Assembly (NCBI RefSeq): GCF_014648435.1 | Contig: NZ_BMRC01000004.1 | Location: 62,001 to 126,000 of the forward strand | Direction of reading: 5' to 3' | Origin: Nonomuraea spiralis | GTDB taxonomy: Bacteria; Actinomycetota; Actinomycetes; Streptosporangiales; Streptosporangiaceae | DNA length: 64,000 bases | Part shown: one piece after another, positions 36,694-46,344 of the stretch | Position numbering within the stretch: position 1 is the stretch's first letter | Layout: the number at the start of each line of letters is the position of its first letter | Program-made: the position numbers and the translations under genes | The notes under the pieces: generated by a model | The model's database searches: none | The model's input: the letters and a program-made list of their open reading frames with translations, nothing else | Told to the model about the DNA's origin: nothing

Positions 36694-38719
36694 ACCGCGC
36701 GGTGACCTGGGCGGCCAGGTCGAGTGCGTCCTTGCAGAGCGACCGGAGCGCCGGGTGGGCGGTCACCGCGTGCCGCAGCCTCCGGCGTACCGCCGTGCCC
36801 TCGCCCGCCGCCGCCTCCTCCATCAGCGAGCTGACCTCCCGCGCCACCCCGTCCAGCTCCGACTCGAACGCGTCGGCCTCGGGCGGCCGCTCCCCCTCCC
36901 GTACGGCCTGCCCCACGGCGGCCAGCCGGTCGGCCACCGCGTCGAGCACGGCCACCGTGGCGTCCGAACCCGGCTCGGCACCGCGCATCACGGCGCCGAG
37001 CAGGATCGTGTCGTCCCTGAGCTTCCTGGCCGACGTCACCGCGGCACGCAGCTCGTCCGGCGCGCGGCCGCCCGGCTCCTTGTCCAGCTTGTCCAGCGAC
37101 TGGCCCAGCCGCTGGGCCGCCGTCCGGGCCGACTCCGTACGGTCCGGCAGCCGGTCCAGGTCGCGTTCGGCGAGCGTACGGATGAGGTCGGCGTGCTCGC
37201 GCAGCAGCTCGGCGGCCAGGCCGCGCAGCCGTCCCGCCTGGCCACGCGGCCACAGCAGCCGCACCGCCACCAGCGCCAGCACGCCGCCGCCCACGGTGAG
37301 CGCCAGCCTGATCCCCGCCGCCTCCCAGTAGAGCCGGGTCGAGAAGTCGGTGAGCATCATGGCCAGCGGCGTCGCGAAGATCGACCAGTAGCCGTAGCTC
37401 ACCTCGCGCAGCGCGAACCCGAGCGTGGCGAAGACCAGCACTGTCCCCACGATCGTGTACGGCCCCGGCACCGCCGCCAGGATCAGCGCCGCCCCCGCCG
37501 CCCCCAGCACGGTGCCCGCCACCCGCAGCACCACCCGCTCGACCGTGTCCCCGTACGTGGGCCGCACCGCCAGCAGCACGGTGAACACGAACCATTTGCC
37601 GTACTGCTCGTGCACCCCCAGCATCAGCGCCATCGCCACGGCGGTGGCGAGCCCGAGCCGGCCGGCGTGCTCGGGCCCGGCGCCCTTCGGCGGCGGCTTC
37701 CACCGCAGCCGCGGCAACAACCGCGGGCCCGCCGGAGGAACGTGCTCGGCGGACAGCAGGCCCACCGTGCGCACCCCGACCGCGATCCGGTCGAGACAGC
37801 GCCGGGCCTGCCCGAGCACCGCGCCGCTGCGCAGCGCCGCGAGGCCGTCGCCCGGCTCGCGCGCATCGAGGCGTTCGGCGTAGTCGGCGGTGACGGCCAG
37901 TGCCTCCACCACCCCGGCCCGGTGCCCGGCCGCGGCCACGCGCAGGTCCGCGGCCAGCGTCACGGCCACCTCGTCGATCCCGTCCTGCTCGTCCGGGGCC
38001 GCGGCGCGCAGGCCGCGCAGCGCCACCGTCTCGTGGAAGATCCGGACCAGTGCCTGCACGTACGCGTCGGAGGAACCGCCGGTCGCGTCCGTGCTCCCGA
38101 ACGCCGCCGAGGCCGTGGCGGCGGCGCCCAGGGCCTTCGACGCGCGTTCCCTGCGGCCGGCCCAGTCGTCGCCGGCCGGCCCGTCGAGCAGCGCGGCCGT
38201 GGCGTGGACGGCCTCGTCGAGCGCGGTGGCGAGCGGGTCGAACCGGCGCAGCGGCCACAGGGACAGGGCGATCACGGCGTACAGGAGGCCGCCGAGGACC
38301 ATCAGCTCGGGCGGCCCGAAACTCGCGGGAACCGCCAGGTAGAAGCCGGTGACCAGGGCGAACGCGGGCGGCGTGCCCACGGCACGCCACCGGCCGCCCG
38401 CCGCGGCGACCAGCCCCACGGCCAGTACGGCCAACCAGGGCCGGTACGCCAGGAACAGGCCCAGCCAGCACCCGGCGGCGATGAGCACGATCTTGACCGC
38501 CATGAACCTGGCCCGCGACGCGTACGGCTGCCCGTACGTGTCCCCGAACGCCGTCAGGTACGCCCCCAGAGCCAGGAACGCGCCCGACTGCGGCCGGCCC
38601 GCCAGCACCCCGGCCAGCAGCGGCCCGGCCACCGCGAACCCGCACAGCAGCCCGTAGCCCCAGGGTGGCCGGGCGGGCAGCGAGAAGCCGTCACGCAGCG
38701 CTCTGGCGGCCCCCCGCAT
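36683..38719 (-). CDS. FUSC-family (aromatic acid exporter-like) membrane protein
   Basis: A 678-residue membrane protein with two six-helix clusters (about residues 15-160 and 345-475) separated by a soluble helical region and followed by a C-terminal helical domain. The second cluster has the FUSC features WFVFTVLLAVRPTYGDTVERV and RVAGTVLGAAGAALILA. Relatives export aromatic acids or other small compounds. The ATG at 38719 is just downstream of the SixA gene on the same strand (15 bases), so the two may be co-transcribed. The stop overlaps serB tail-to-tail. Confidence 0.88.
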   Translation of the reverse strand: MRGAARALRDGFSLPARPPWGYGLLCGFAVAGPLLAGVLAGRPQSGAFLALGAYLTAFGDTYGQPYASRARFMAVKIVLIAAGCWLGLFLAYRPWLAVLAVGLVAAAGGRWRAVGTPPAFALVTGFYLAVPASFGPPELMVLGGLLYAVIALSLWPLRRFDPLATALDEAVHATAALLDGPAGDDWAGRRERASKALGAAATASAAFGSTDATGGSSDAYVQALVRIFHETVALRGLRAAAPDEQDGIDEVAVTLAADLRVAAAGHRAGVVEALAVTADYAERLDAREPGDGLAALRSGAVLGQARRCLDRIAVGVRTVGLLSAEHVPPAGPRLLPRLRWKPPPKGAGPEHAGRLGLATAVAMALMLGVHEQYGKWFVFTVLLAVRPTYGDTVERVVLRVAGTVLGAAGAALILAAVPGPYTIVGTVLVFATLGFALREVSYGYWSIFATPLAMMLTDFSTRLYWEAAGIRLALTVGGGVLALVAVRLLWPRGQAGRLRGLAAELLREHADLIRTLAERDLDRLPDRTESARTAAQRLGQSLDKLDKEPGGRAPDELRAAVTSARKLRDDTILLGAVMRGAEPGSDATVAVLDAVADRLAAVGQAVREGERPPEADAFESELDGVAREVSSLMEEAAAGEGTAVRRRLRHAVTAHPALRSLCKDALDLAAQVTARFRT

Positions 38720-38734
38720 AGGCGTCGTCCCCGG

Positions 38735-39202
38735 TCAGTGCTCCTTGGGATCCCAGTGCGCGACCAGGCGTCCCTCTCCCGGCCACAGGTCTACCCACGC
38801 GGCCTCCACCTGGATCACCGCGTACGCCCCCGGCCGGAACCCGTAGTCGCCGCCGCCCAGCTCCAGGGCCAGTTCGTGCACTGCGGGATTGTGCCCGCAC
38901 AACACGACCGTGCTCAGCTCCGGATCGGTCCTGCGGAGCAGTTCGAGCAGTTCATCCGGATACGCCTGGTAGATGTCGCGTTCGTAGCTGATCTCCGTAC
39001 CGGGGAAGGCCAGCTCGGCGGTACGCCTGGTCCGCAGCGCCGGGGAGCAGAGCACCACGTCGGGACTCAGCCCGGCCGCCCTGATCTCGTCGCCGGCCCG
39101 CGCGGCGTCCCGTTCGCCGCGGTCGGTCAGCGGACGTTCGTGATCGGCCAGGCCGGGCACCTGCGCGGCCTTGGCATGGCGGAGCAGTATCAGGGTGCGC
39201 AT
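38735..39202 (-). CDS. SixA-type phosphohistidine phosphatase
   Basis: A 155-residue histidine-phosphatase-superfamily protein. The catalytic RHG-type motif is TLILLRHAKA (His9), and the second histidine lies in VVLCGHNPAVH; the intervening RPLTDRGERDAARAG is typical of SixA. It removes phosphate from phosphohistidine or similar substrates in the cytoplasm. ATG start four bases after the 37-residue membrane peptide gene, and FUSC follows after 15 bases; the three genes look like one operon. Confidence 0.92.
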   Translation of the reverse strand: MRTLILLRHAKAAQVPGLADHERPLTDRGERDAARAGDEIRAAGLSPDVVLCSPALRTRRTAELAFPGTEISYERDIYQAYPDELLELLRRTDPELSTVVLCGHNPAVHELALELGGGDYGFRPGAYAVIQVEAAWVDLWPGEGRLVAHWDPKEH

Positions 39203-39206
39203 CGCC

Positions 39207-39320
39207 TCATCCCCTCGACGCCCAGATCCCGAGCCCCACGATCACGCCCAGGATGACCAGCATCGCCAGCAGAATGAGGCCCAGCGTCTTCCCACCCGAG
39301 GGCCGGTTGTCGTCTTCCAC
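39207..39320 (-). CDS. 37-residue single-pass membrane peptide
   Basis: A very short gene from GTG 39320. The peptide starts MEDDNRPSGGKTLGLILL and is almost entirely one transmembrane helix (LGLILLAMLVILGVIVGLGI), with an acidic N-terminus and a WASRG tail. The frame ends four bases before the sixA ATG, so translation would be coupled. There is no convincing ribosome binding site and the small size makes homology impossible to judge by eye; support comes from the clean hydrophobic segment and operon position. Confidence 0.55.
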   Translation of the reverse strand: MEDDNRPSGGKTLGLILLAMLVILGVIVGLGIWASRG

Positions 39321-39375
39321 CCGCCCAGTTTCCCACCACCACCCCGCCCTCCCACCTCCGCCCGCCCCCGGACAC

Positions 39376-39406
39376 GAAGACGCCCGCCCCTGGCCGGGGC
39401 GGGCGT
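39376..39406. terminator. hairpin terminator downstream of hppA
   Basis: A perfect 13-base-pair GC-rich stem (AGACGCCCGCCCC and its complement) with a TGGCC loop, 16 bases after the hppA stop on the minus strand. Confidence 0.8.
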
Positions 39407-39421
39407 CTCGCGGAGCGCTCG

Positions 39422-41737
39422 TTACGACGCCACGGGCTCGTGCTCGCGGTCGTTGTTGCTGGCGGGCTCGCTGGTCACCGACCTCCGCTTGGAGACGACG
39501 ATGGCCACGACCACGACCGCGACGGCCAGCACCGTGATGCCGATCCGCAGGGTCGCGTTGCCCGCGTACATGACGACGGCCGGGGCGACCAGCAGCGCCA
39601 CCAGGTTCATCACCTTGATCAGCGGGTTGATGGCCGGCCCCGCGGTGTCCTTGAACGGGTCGCCGACCGTGTCGCCGATGACCGTCGCCGCGTGCGCCTC
39701 GGAGCCCTTGCCGCCGTAGTGGCCGTCCTCGACCAGCTTCTTGGCGTTGTCCCATGCGCCACCGGAGTTGGCCAGGAAGACGGCCATCAGGGTGCCGCAG
39801 GCGATCGCGCCGGCCAGGAAGGCGCCCAGCGGCGCGTAGCCGAGCGCGAACCCGACCGCGATCGGGGTCATCACCGCCAGCAGGCCGGGCGTGGCCAGCT
39901 CGCGGAGCGAGTCGCGGGTGCAGATGTCCACGACGCGGCCGTACTCGGGCTTCTCGGTGCCGTCCATGATGCCCGGCTTGTTGCGGAACTGGTCGCGTAC
40001 CTCGAAGACCACCCGCATGGCCGCGCGCCCGACCGCCGAGATCGCGAGGCCGGAGAACAGGAACACCACCGCCGCGCCGATGATCAGGCCGACGAGGACG
40101 TTGGGCTGGTCGATGCCGAGGCTGAAGGTGGAGAAGACGCCCAGCGCCGCCTTGATGTCCGGCCCGGCCTTGGAGAGCTGGTCCTCCACCGCCGTCCGGA
40201 ACGCGCCGAACAGCGCCGTGGCCGCGAGCACGGCCGTGGCGATGGCGATGCCCTTGGTGATGGCCTTGGTGGTGTTGCCGACGGCGTCGAGACTGGTCAG
40301 CACCCGCGCGCCCTCGCCCTCGACGTCGCCCGACATCTCGGCGATGCCCTGGGCGTTGTCGGAGACCGGGCCGAAGGTGTCCATGGAGACGATGACGCCG
40401 ACCGTGGTCAGCAGGCCGGTGCCGGCCAGGGCCACCGCGAACAGCGCGATCGTCACGTTCCCGAACCCGAGCAGGAACGCGCCGTAGACCGCGCCACCGA
40501 TGATCAGCGCCGAGTAGACGGCCGATTCGAGGCCGACGCTGATGCCGGCCAGGATGACGGTCGCCGGGCCGGTCGCCGAGCTCTCGCCGATCTCGCGCAC
40601 CGGGCGGCGGTTGGTCTCGGTGAAGTAGCCGGTCAGCAACTGGATCGCGCTGGCCAGCACCAGGCCGATGAGCACCGCGCCCACCGCGATCAGGCGCGGG
40701 TCGGCGTCGGAGCTGACCGTCGAGCCCGACAGTCCGCTGAAGCTGCTCGGCAGGTACCAGAAGGCCGCCCCGGCGACCAGTACCGCGGAGATCCCGGCCG
40801 AGATGAAGAAGCTGCGGTTGATCGCCGACATGCCGTTGCGGTCGCGGTCGCGCAGCCCGGTGACGAAGATGCCGATGATCGCGGTGAGCACGCCGATCAT
40901 GGGCACGATCAGCGGGAAGATCAGCCCCTGCTCGCCGAAGGCCACCTTGCCCAGGATGAGGCTGGCGACCAGCATGACCGCGTACGACTCGAACAGGTCG
41001 GCCGCCATGCCCGCGCAGTCGCCGACGTTGTCGCCCACGTTGTCGGCGATCGTCGCGGCGTTGCGCGGGTCGTCCTCGGGGATGCCCTGCTCGACCTTGC
41101 CCACCAGGTCGGCGCCGACGTCGGCGGCCTTGGTGAAGATGCCGCCGCCGACTCGCATGAACATCGCCAGCAGCGCCGCCCCGAACCCGAACCCTTCGAG
41201 TACGTGCGGCGCCTCGCCCTGGTAGATGAAGACGACCACGGCCGCACCGAACAGCCCGAGGCCGACGGTGAACATGCCGGCGACGCCGCCGGTGCGGAAC
41301 GCGACGCGCATGGCGCGCTTCTCGCCCGCCTCGTTGGCCGCGGCGGCGACGCGTACGTTGCCGCGTACCGCCAGCCACATGCCCATGAAACCGGTCAATG
41401 CGGAGAACACCGCACCGACCACGAAGAAGATCGAGCGACCGACGACGACGTCTGTTTCGCCCGGTAGCAAAAGCAACAGGAAGGGAATGACGACCACGAA
41501 GATCGCCAATGTGCGGAATTGGCGCGCGAGATAGGCGGCTGCGCCTTCTTGTACGGCTCGCGCGATGTTCTGCATGCGTTCGGTGCCCTGGCCGGCGGAC
41601 AGCACCTCGCGTACGAGGCCGCCGGCGACGGCTAGCGCGATCAGCGCGACCGCGGCGACCACGATCACGATGGTGAGGTTGTTACCGCTCAGGGACAGAT
41701 TGGGCGCTGGCTCCAATGCCAGCATGTGCCTGCTCAT
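39422..41737 (-). CDS. hppA: membrane-bound proton-translocating pyrophosphatase
   Basis: A 771-residue integral membrane enzyme that couples PPi hydrolysis to H+ pumping. Signature motifs are GGGIFTKAADVGADLVGKVE, the acidic cluster EDDPRNAATIADNVGDNVGD and DTVGDPFKDTAGPAINPLIK. In GNTTKAITKG a Lys (about residue 490) replaces the Ala of K+-dependent enzymes, so this should be the K+-independent H+-pumping type. The start is ATG 41737 with GAGGAGAACG. It lies downstream of the BldG operon, as I recall for Streptomyces, across a long C-rich gap that may hold its promoter. A strong terminator follows. Confidence 0.96.
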   Translation of the reverse strand: MSRHMLALEPAPNLSLSGNNLTIVIVVAAVALIALAVAGGLVREVLSAGQGTERMQNIARAVQEGAAAYLARQFRTLAIFVVVIPFLLLLLPGETDVVVGRSIFFVVGAVFSALTGFMGMWLAVRGNVRVAAAANEAGEKRAMRVAFRTGGVAGMFTVGLGLFGAAVVVFIYQGEAPHVLEGFGFGAALLAMFMRVGGGIFTKAADVGADLVGKVEQGIPEDDPRNAATIADNVGDNVGDCAGMAADLFESYAVMLVASLILGKVAFGEQGLIFPLIVPMIGVLTAIIGIFVTGLRDRDRNGMSAINRSFFISAGISAVLVAGAAFWYLPSSFSGLSGSTVSSDADPRLIAVGAVLIGLVLASAIQLLTGYFTETNRRPVREIGESSATGPATVILAGISVGLESAVYSALIIGGAVYGAFLLGFGNVTIALFAVALAGTGLLTTVGVIVSMDTFGPVSDNAQGIAEMSGDVEGEGARVLTSLDAVGNTTKAITKGIAIATAVLAATALFGAFRTAVEDQLSKAGPDIKAALGVFSTFSLGIDQPNVLVGLIIGAAVVFLFSGLAISAVGRAAMRVVFEVRDQFRNKPGIMDGTEKPEYGRVVDICTRDSLRELATPGLLAVMTPIAVGFALGYAPLGAFLAGAIACGTLMAVFLANSGGAWDNAKKLVEDGHYGGKGSEAHAATVIGDTVGDPFKDTAGPAINPLIKVMNLVALLVAPAVVMYAGNATLRIGITVLAVAVVVVAIVVSKRRSVTSEPASNNDREHEPVAS

Positions 41738-42955
41738 CGTTCTCCTCGGCAAGACCGGTCGTCTGCCCGAACGGTGCTGCGGATCTCTCGGCGGGCGGTG
41801 CGGCACCATCCGGGTTGTGGGTGCCGCTTCCGGTTGAATCCGCGGTTCCGCCGGATCACCTTGGCCGGTGCCGGGAGTCTACGCAGGCACTGAACGGATA
41901 TGAAGGCTCTCGGGGCGGCTATTTGCGGGGGCGTCCAGTAATCCCCTGACAGCAGGCCGGTTTGGGATCTGACAGGCGAAATTTCCTCGCGTTTACGGGC
42001 ATGACAAGCCCACAAATCGGACCGACCGAAACCAACTTTTAATCCCGCACGACACGCCGCCCCGAGCCCCGCCCCGGGCCCCAACCCTGGCCCTGCCCCC
42101 GGGCCCACCACCCCAGGGTCCAGCTCCGGCCTCGCCACAGCCCACCGCCGAAGCCCTGTGGGCCCCCTACCTCCCGGCCCCTCCGGGAGCCCCTGCGTGG
42201 AGCCGCCCCTCAAGCCGCAACTTCAGGACCCGCCGCGCCACCGCTCCGATGCCCCGCCTGCAATCGCACCCGGCACACCAACCCCTACGCCCCACCGGGC
42301 AACCCCGACCTTCCGGCCCCCTGCCGCCTACGGCCCTTCAGAGCGCGCATCCGCAGCCCTTCCCGCAAGGGCAAGGACGCAGTTGCACGGCCCTTCCAGG
42401 GGGCATCCGCCACCCCGCCGCACGTCCAGGACCGCCACCCCAGGACCGTCCCCTAGGACCGCCACATCCCCAGGACCGCGCGCCAGCGGGCCGCTCGCCG
42501 TCAGCCGTCCATCCCCCGCTCATCCACAGCCTGTGGACAACACCTGGGGGTCACCTTTCACAGGCGCCGGCATCATCACCAGGGCAAGCGAGACACCGCA
42601 CCCCACAACCGACACCCCGCCATGGAACACACCTACGCCCCCGGAACACCAAAGTTCGGAGCCTGCGCGCGCGTCAACAGCCCACAACACCCCGACGCCG
42701 CCTCGACGGTCAGGAATCCGGTACGACGCCGACGCCGTAACCCCGGACGATCGCGCCCAACCTCCGCCACGCGCGCCCCAAAGGCCACACAAACCTCAAG
42801 GCACGCGAAAAGCAAGACCCGGCCCGCCCTGACAGAGACGAAGGCATGCCACAACCCAGGCACACCCTCATCCCCATCTCAAAGAAGCCGACCACAACCA
42901 GAACACCCTGGAACGGCCCCTCAAAGAGTGAGGGACCGATCCAAGAGCAGTCCGA
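41738..42955. other. 1.2-kb gene-free, C-rich intergenic region
   Basis: No convincing gene is seen. The plus strand is strongly C-rich, giving spurious Pro/Arg-rich frames. It holds a run of C4-C5 tracts (about 42058-42120) that reads as clustered G-tracts on the minus strand, and two inverted DnaA-box-like sites at 42520-42540. The hppA promoter must lie near its left end, but no box is compelling. Confidence 0.6.
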
Positions 42956-43381
42956 TCAGGAGACCGCCGCGTTCGAGGCGGGCCAGCTCATCCGGATGTT
43001 CGTCCCCTTGGGGCTGGGGAAGACCTCGACGTCATCGGCCAGGCCCGAGATGACGGCGATGCCGAAGCCTGACATGAACGAGTCAGAGAGCATGCCCAAG
43101 TCGAGCGGCTGCTCCTGCTTGATCTCGTCGCTGGGGGCCAGATCGCTGACCGTGACCTCGAAACGTCCGGAGTCGTCACGTAGCTCGATGCGGATGGGCT
43201 CGCCCGGGCAGTGAAGTCGATGCGCCTCGACCGCCCGGGAGCATGCCTCACCCACGGCGAGCCTGACTTCGTCCAGCAGCGATTCCTCCACGCCGGTACG
43301 ACGGGCGATCGCCGTGGCCACGAGCCGGGCGGTCCGCACATGCGCGGGGAGGGCGCTGAACGTCAGCTCGACGGTAGCCAT
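42956..43381 (-). CDS. anti-sigma factor serine kinase (RsbW/SpoIIAB-like), BldG partner
   Basis: A 141-residue HATPase protein. The N box reads DEVRLAVGEACSRAVEAH and the G boxes include VSDLAPSD and the glycine-rich MSGFGIAVISGLADDVE. Such proteins bind a sigma factor and phosphorylate their STAS antagonist. The gene begins one base after the bldG stop, the same layout as the bldG-orf3 pair of Streptomyces, so BldG is its likely antagonist. In the N box, Arg-Ala replaces the usual Asn-Ala (CSRAVEAH), which may weaken Mg-ATP binding. Confidence 0.88.
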   Translation of the reverse strand: MATVELTFSALPAHVRTARLVATAIARRTGVEESLLDEVRLAVGEACSRAVEAHRLHCPGEPIRIELRDDSGRFEVTVSDLAPSDEIKQEQPLDLGMLSDSFMSGFGIAVISGLADDVEVFPSPKGTNIRMSWPASNAAVS

Positions 43382-43382
43382 G

Positions 43383-43733
43383 CTACTTGTCTTTGCCGTG
43401 AGCTTCCTTGGCCTCGTCGACGGAAGCGTAGATCCCGAAGACCTTGGTCAGACCAGTGATGCGGAAGATCTTGAGGATGCGCTCCTGGGTGCACACCAGC
43501 TCGAGCGAGCCGTCGTGCGCCCGGACCCTCTTGAGCCCGCCGACGAGCACTCCCAACCCCGTGGAGTCGAGGAAGTCGACCTTCTCCATGTTCACCAGAA
43601 GGTGGAAGTTGCCCTTGTTCACCAGGTCGATGAGGAGCTCACGCAATCTCGGCGCCGTGTAGACATCGATCTCACCCTCGACCTCCACGATGGTGAGTCG
43701 GTCTTCGGTGCGGTGATCCAACTTCAGATCCAC
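43383..43733 (-). CDS. bldG: anti-sigma factor antagonist BldG (STAS domain)
   Basis: A 116-residue STAS protein with near-complete resemblance to Streptomyces BldG, including [40 protein letters not shown] (phosphorylatable Ser57) and [17 protein letters not shown]. BldG is needed for aerial growth and antibiotic production in Streptomyces and is switched by phosphorylation. The start is GTG 43733 with GGAGGATCT. It is the first gene of an operon with its cognate anti-sigma kinase, and a divergent helicase gene starts 169 bases away. Confidence 0.95.
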   Translation of the reverse strand: MDLKLDHRTEDRLTIVEVEGEIDVYTAPRLRELLIDLVNKGNFHLLVNMEKVDFLDSTGLGVLVGGLKRVRAHDGSLELVCTQERILKIFRITGLTKVFGIYASVDEAKEAHGKDK

Positions 43734-43902
43734 AGATCCTCCAGCGCCTCGCCTGCGAAAGTACTCTTGCGGGCCTGGCAATCTGGAGCGTGGCCCCAGA
43801 CTGTCCGACCCTGACGCGCGGCATTCAACCACGCGTCCGGCTTGTGTCTATACGAAATCACGATTCCCGGCGACTTTGCCCATCGATGCAAGACTGGAAA
43901 CA

Positions 43903-46344
43903 GTGACTTCCTCGGCATCCTCCCCACAACAGGCAGGTCCACTCCTCGCCCACCTGCTCGGAGTTCCCGCACGTCACGAGCGTGTCACCCATGTGGAGCA
44001 TGTTCCAGCACGTCAGGCGGGTCAGGTCCGCTGGCCCGAATGGGCTCCGGACGTGCTCGTTACGCGCTTGGCGAACCGCGGGGTTACAGGACTCTGGCCC
44101 CACCAGTACGAAGCCGCCGACCTGGCATTCCGTGGCCGAAACGTGATCATCAGCACGGGCACGGCATCCGGCAAGTCCCTGGCGTACCTGACTCCGGCGG
44201 TCGCTTCCTGCCTCGACGGCGGCACGGTCCTGTACCTGACGCCGACCAAGGCGCTGGCCGCCGACCAGCTCCGCGGGCTGCGCGAGTTGCGCATCACGCA
44301 GGTGCGCGCCGCCTGCTTCGACGGCGACACCCCCTTCGAGGAACGTACGTGGGTCCGCCAGCACGCCAACTACGTCCTGACCAATCCGGACATGCTCCAC
44401 CGCGGCGTCCTGCCCCGCCACGCCCAATGGTCCTCGTTCTTCCGCCGGCTCCGCATGGTGGTCATCGACGAGTGCCACGGATACCGCGGCGTCTTCGGCT
44501 CGCACGTGGCCCAGATCCTGCGCCGCCTGCGCCGCGTCTGCGCCCGGTACGGCTCGCGCCCCACGTTCGTGCTCGCCTCGGCCACGGCGAGCGAGCCCGG
44601 CGTGTTCGCCATGAGGCTGACGGGGCTTGAGATGGCCGAGGTGACTACAGATACCTCTCCGAAGGGTTCCACAACCGTCGCCCTCTGGGAGCCGCCCCTG
44701 ACGGATCTGCGGGGCGAGGGCGGGGCTCCTGTACGCCGCACGGCGACCGCGGAGGCGGCGGACCTCCTGGCGGATCTGGTCCTGGCGAACGTACGGACGC
44801 TCGCGTTCGTACGTTCGCGGCGCGGCGCGGAGACGGTCGCCCTGACCGCCCGCGCCAAGCTGGCCGACGTGGCCTTCTCCGTCTCCGCCCCCTGGCCACC
44901 GGACCAGGACCCGGCGATCGCCGAGGCCGCCGACCCGGAACCCGACACGTCGAGCCCACTCACCTGGGCCATCCCCGACCACGCCGAGGACCTGGCCACC
45001 CTCCCCGACAAGGTCGCCGCCTACCGCGCCGGCTACCTCGCCGAGGACCGCCGCCTCTTGGAGAAGGCCCTGCGCGCCGGCACCCTCATGGGCCTGGCCA
45101 CCACGAACGCCCTCGAACTCGGCGTGGACGTCTCGGGCCTCGACGCCGTACTGATCGCCGGATGGCCGGGCACCCGCGCCTCCCTCTGGCAGCAGGCCGG
45201 CCGGGCGGGCCGCGACGGCCAGGACGCCCTCGCCGTGCTCATCGCCCGGGACGACCCCCTGGACACCTACCTGGTCCACCACCCGCAGGCCCTCTTCGGC
45301 CAGCCGGTGGAGGCGATCGTCCTCGACCCCGACAATCCGTACGTCCTGGGCCCCCATCTGTGTGCCGCGGCCGCCGAGATCCCGCTGACCGACGACGATC
45401 TGCCCGTCTTCGGCGCCACCACCCCGGACGTCCTGGAAGACCTGGTCGCCCGAAACCTCCTGCGACGCCGTCCGGCCGGCTGGTTCTGGACCCGGCGCGA
45501 ACGCGCCACCGACCTCGCCGACATCAGAGGCGGCGGGGGCGCCCCGATCCAGGTCGTCGAGTCGTCGACCGGCCGCCTGCTCGGCAGCGTGGACGAGCCG
45601 TCCGCCCACACCACCGTCCACACCGGCGCGGTCTACCTCCACCAGGGCGAGACGTTCCTGGTGGAGGCCCTCGACCTGGACTCCGGAGTCGCGCTGGTCG
45701 AGGCCGCCACCCCCGACTATTCGACGTTCGCCCGCGACATCACGGACATCTCCATCCTCGGCACCCAGCGTTCCCGCCCGTTCGGCCCGGGAACGCTGCA
45801 CTTCGGCGAGGTGGAGGTGACCCGGCAGGTGGTCTCGTACCTCAAAAGGCGCATGCAGTCAGGCGAGATGCTCGGCGACGAACCCCTCGACCTGCCACCC
45901 CGCACCCTCCGCACCCGCGCGGTCTGGTGGACCCTCCCCGCCTGCGCGCTGACCCCGCTCGCGGCGGCGGACATCGACCTCGGCGGCGCGGCCCACGCCG
46001 CCGAGCACGCCTCGATCGGCCTGCTCCCGCTGTTCGCCACCTGCGACCGCTGGGACATCGGCGGCGTCTCCACCGAACTGCACGCCGACACGGGCCTGCT
46101 CACCGTCTTCGTGTACGACGGCCACGAGGGCGGCGCGGGCTTCGCCGAACGCGGCTACGGCCGGGCCACCGACTGGCTGACGGCCACGCGCGAGGCGATC
46201 GCCTCCTGCGAGTGCGATCGCGGGTGCCCGTCCTGCATCCAGTCCCCGAAGTGCGGCAACGGGAACGAGCCCCTGCACAAACGCGGCGCACTCCAGCTCC
46301 TGGACATCCTCCTCGCCCCTGACCCGGCCCGCCCTCCGGACTAG
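43903..46344 (+). CDS. DEAD/DEAH-box helicase with C-terminal DUF1998 (MrfA-like)
   Basis: An 813-residue superfamily-2 helicase. Motif I is STGTASGKSLAYLTP (about residue 84), motif II is VIDECHGY (DECH, about 189), motif III is LASATASEP, and motif VI is QQAGRAGRDGQ. The C-terminal DUF1998 domain has the four-cysteine signature CECDRGCPSC plus PKCGNG (from about 769). Relatives such as MrfA act in DNA repair. The start is GTG 43903 rather than TTG 43876. It is the namesake of the actinobacterial helicase/secretion neighbourhood and its stop overlaps the convergent FN3 gene by four bases. Confidence 0.92.
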   Translation: MTSSASSPQQAGPLLAHLLGVPARHERVTHVEHVPARQAGQVRWPEWAPDVLVTRLANRGVTGLWPHQYEAADLAFRGRNVIISTGTASGKSLAYLTPAVASCLDGGTVLYLTPTKALAADQLRGLRELRITQVRAACFDGDTPFEERTWVRQHANYVLTNPDMLHRGVLPRHAQWSSFFRRLRMVVIDECHGYRGVFGSHVAQILRRLRRVCARYGSRPTFVLASATASEPGVFAMRLTGLEMAEVTTDTSPKGSTTVALWEPPLTDLRGEGGAPVRRTATAEAADLLADLVLANVRTLAFVRSRRGAETVALTARAKLADVAFSVSAPWPPDQDPAIAEAADPEPDTSSPLTWAIPDHAEDLATLPDKVAAYRAGYLAEDRRLLEKALRAGTLMGLATTNALELGVDVSGLDAVLIAGWPGTRASLWQQAGRAGRDGQDALAVLIARDDPLDTYLVHHPQALFGQPVEAIVLDPDNPYVLGPHLCAAAAEIPLTDDDLPVFGATTPDVLEDLVARNLLRRRPAGWFWTRRERATDLADIRGGGGAPIQVVESSTGRLLGSVDEPSAHTTVHTGAVYLHQGETFLVEALDLDSGVALVEAATPDYSTFARDITDISILGTQRSRPFGPGTLHFGEVEVTRQVVSYLKRRMQSGEMLGDEPLDLPPRTLRTRAVWWTLPACALTPLAAADIDLGGAAHAAEHASIGLLPLFATCDRWDIGGVSTELHADTGLLTVFVYDGHEGGAGFAERGYGRATDWLTATREAIASCECDRGCPSCIQSPKCGNGNEPLHKRGALQLLDILLAPDPARPPD

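Noticed and set aside
42158..42832. Plus-strand frames rich in Pro, Arg and Thr between hppA and the BldG operon
   Set aside because: The composition follows from C-rich DNA, the frames have no ribosome binding site, and no domain or signal peptide is visible.
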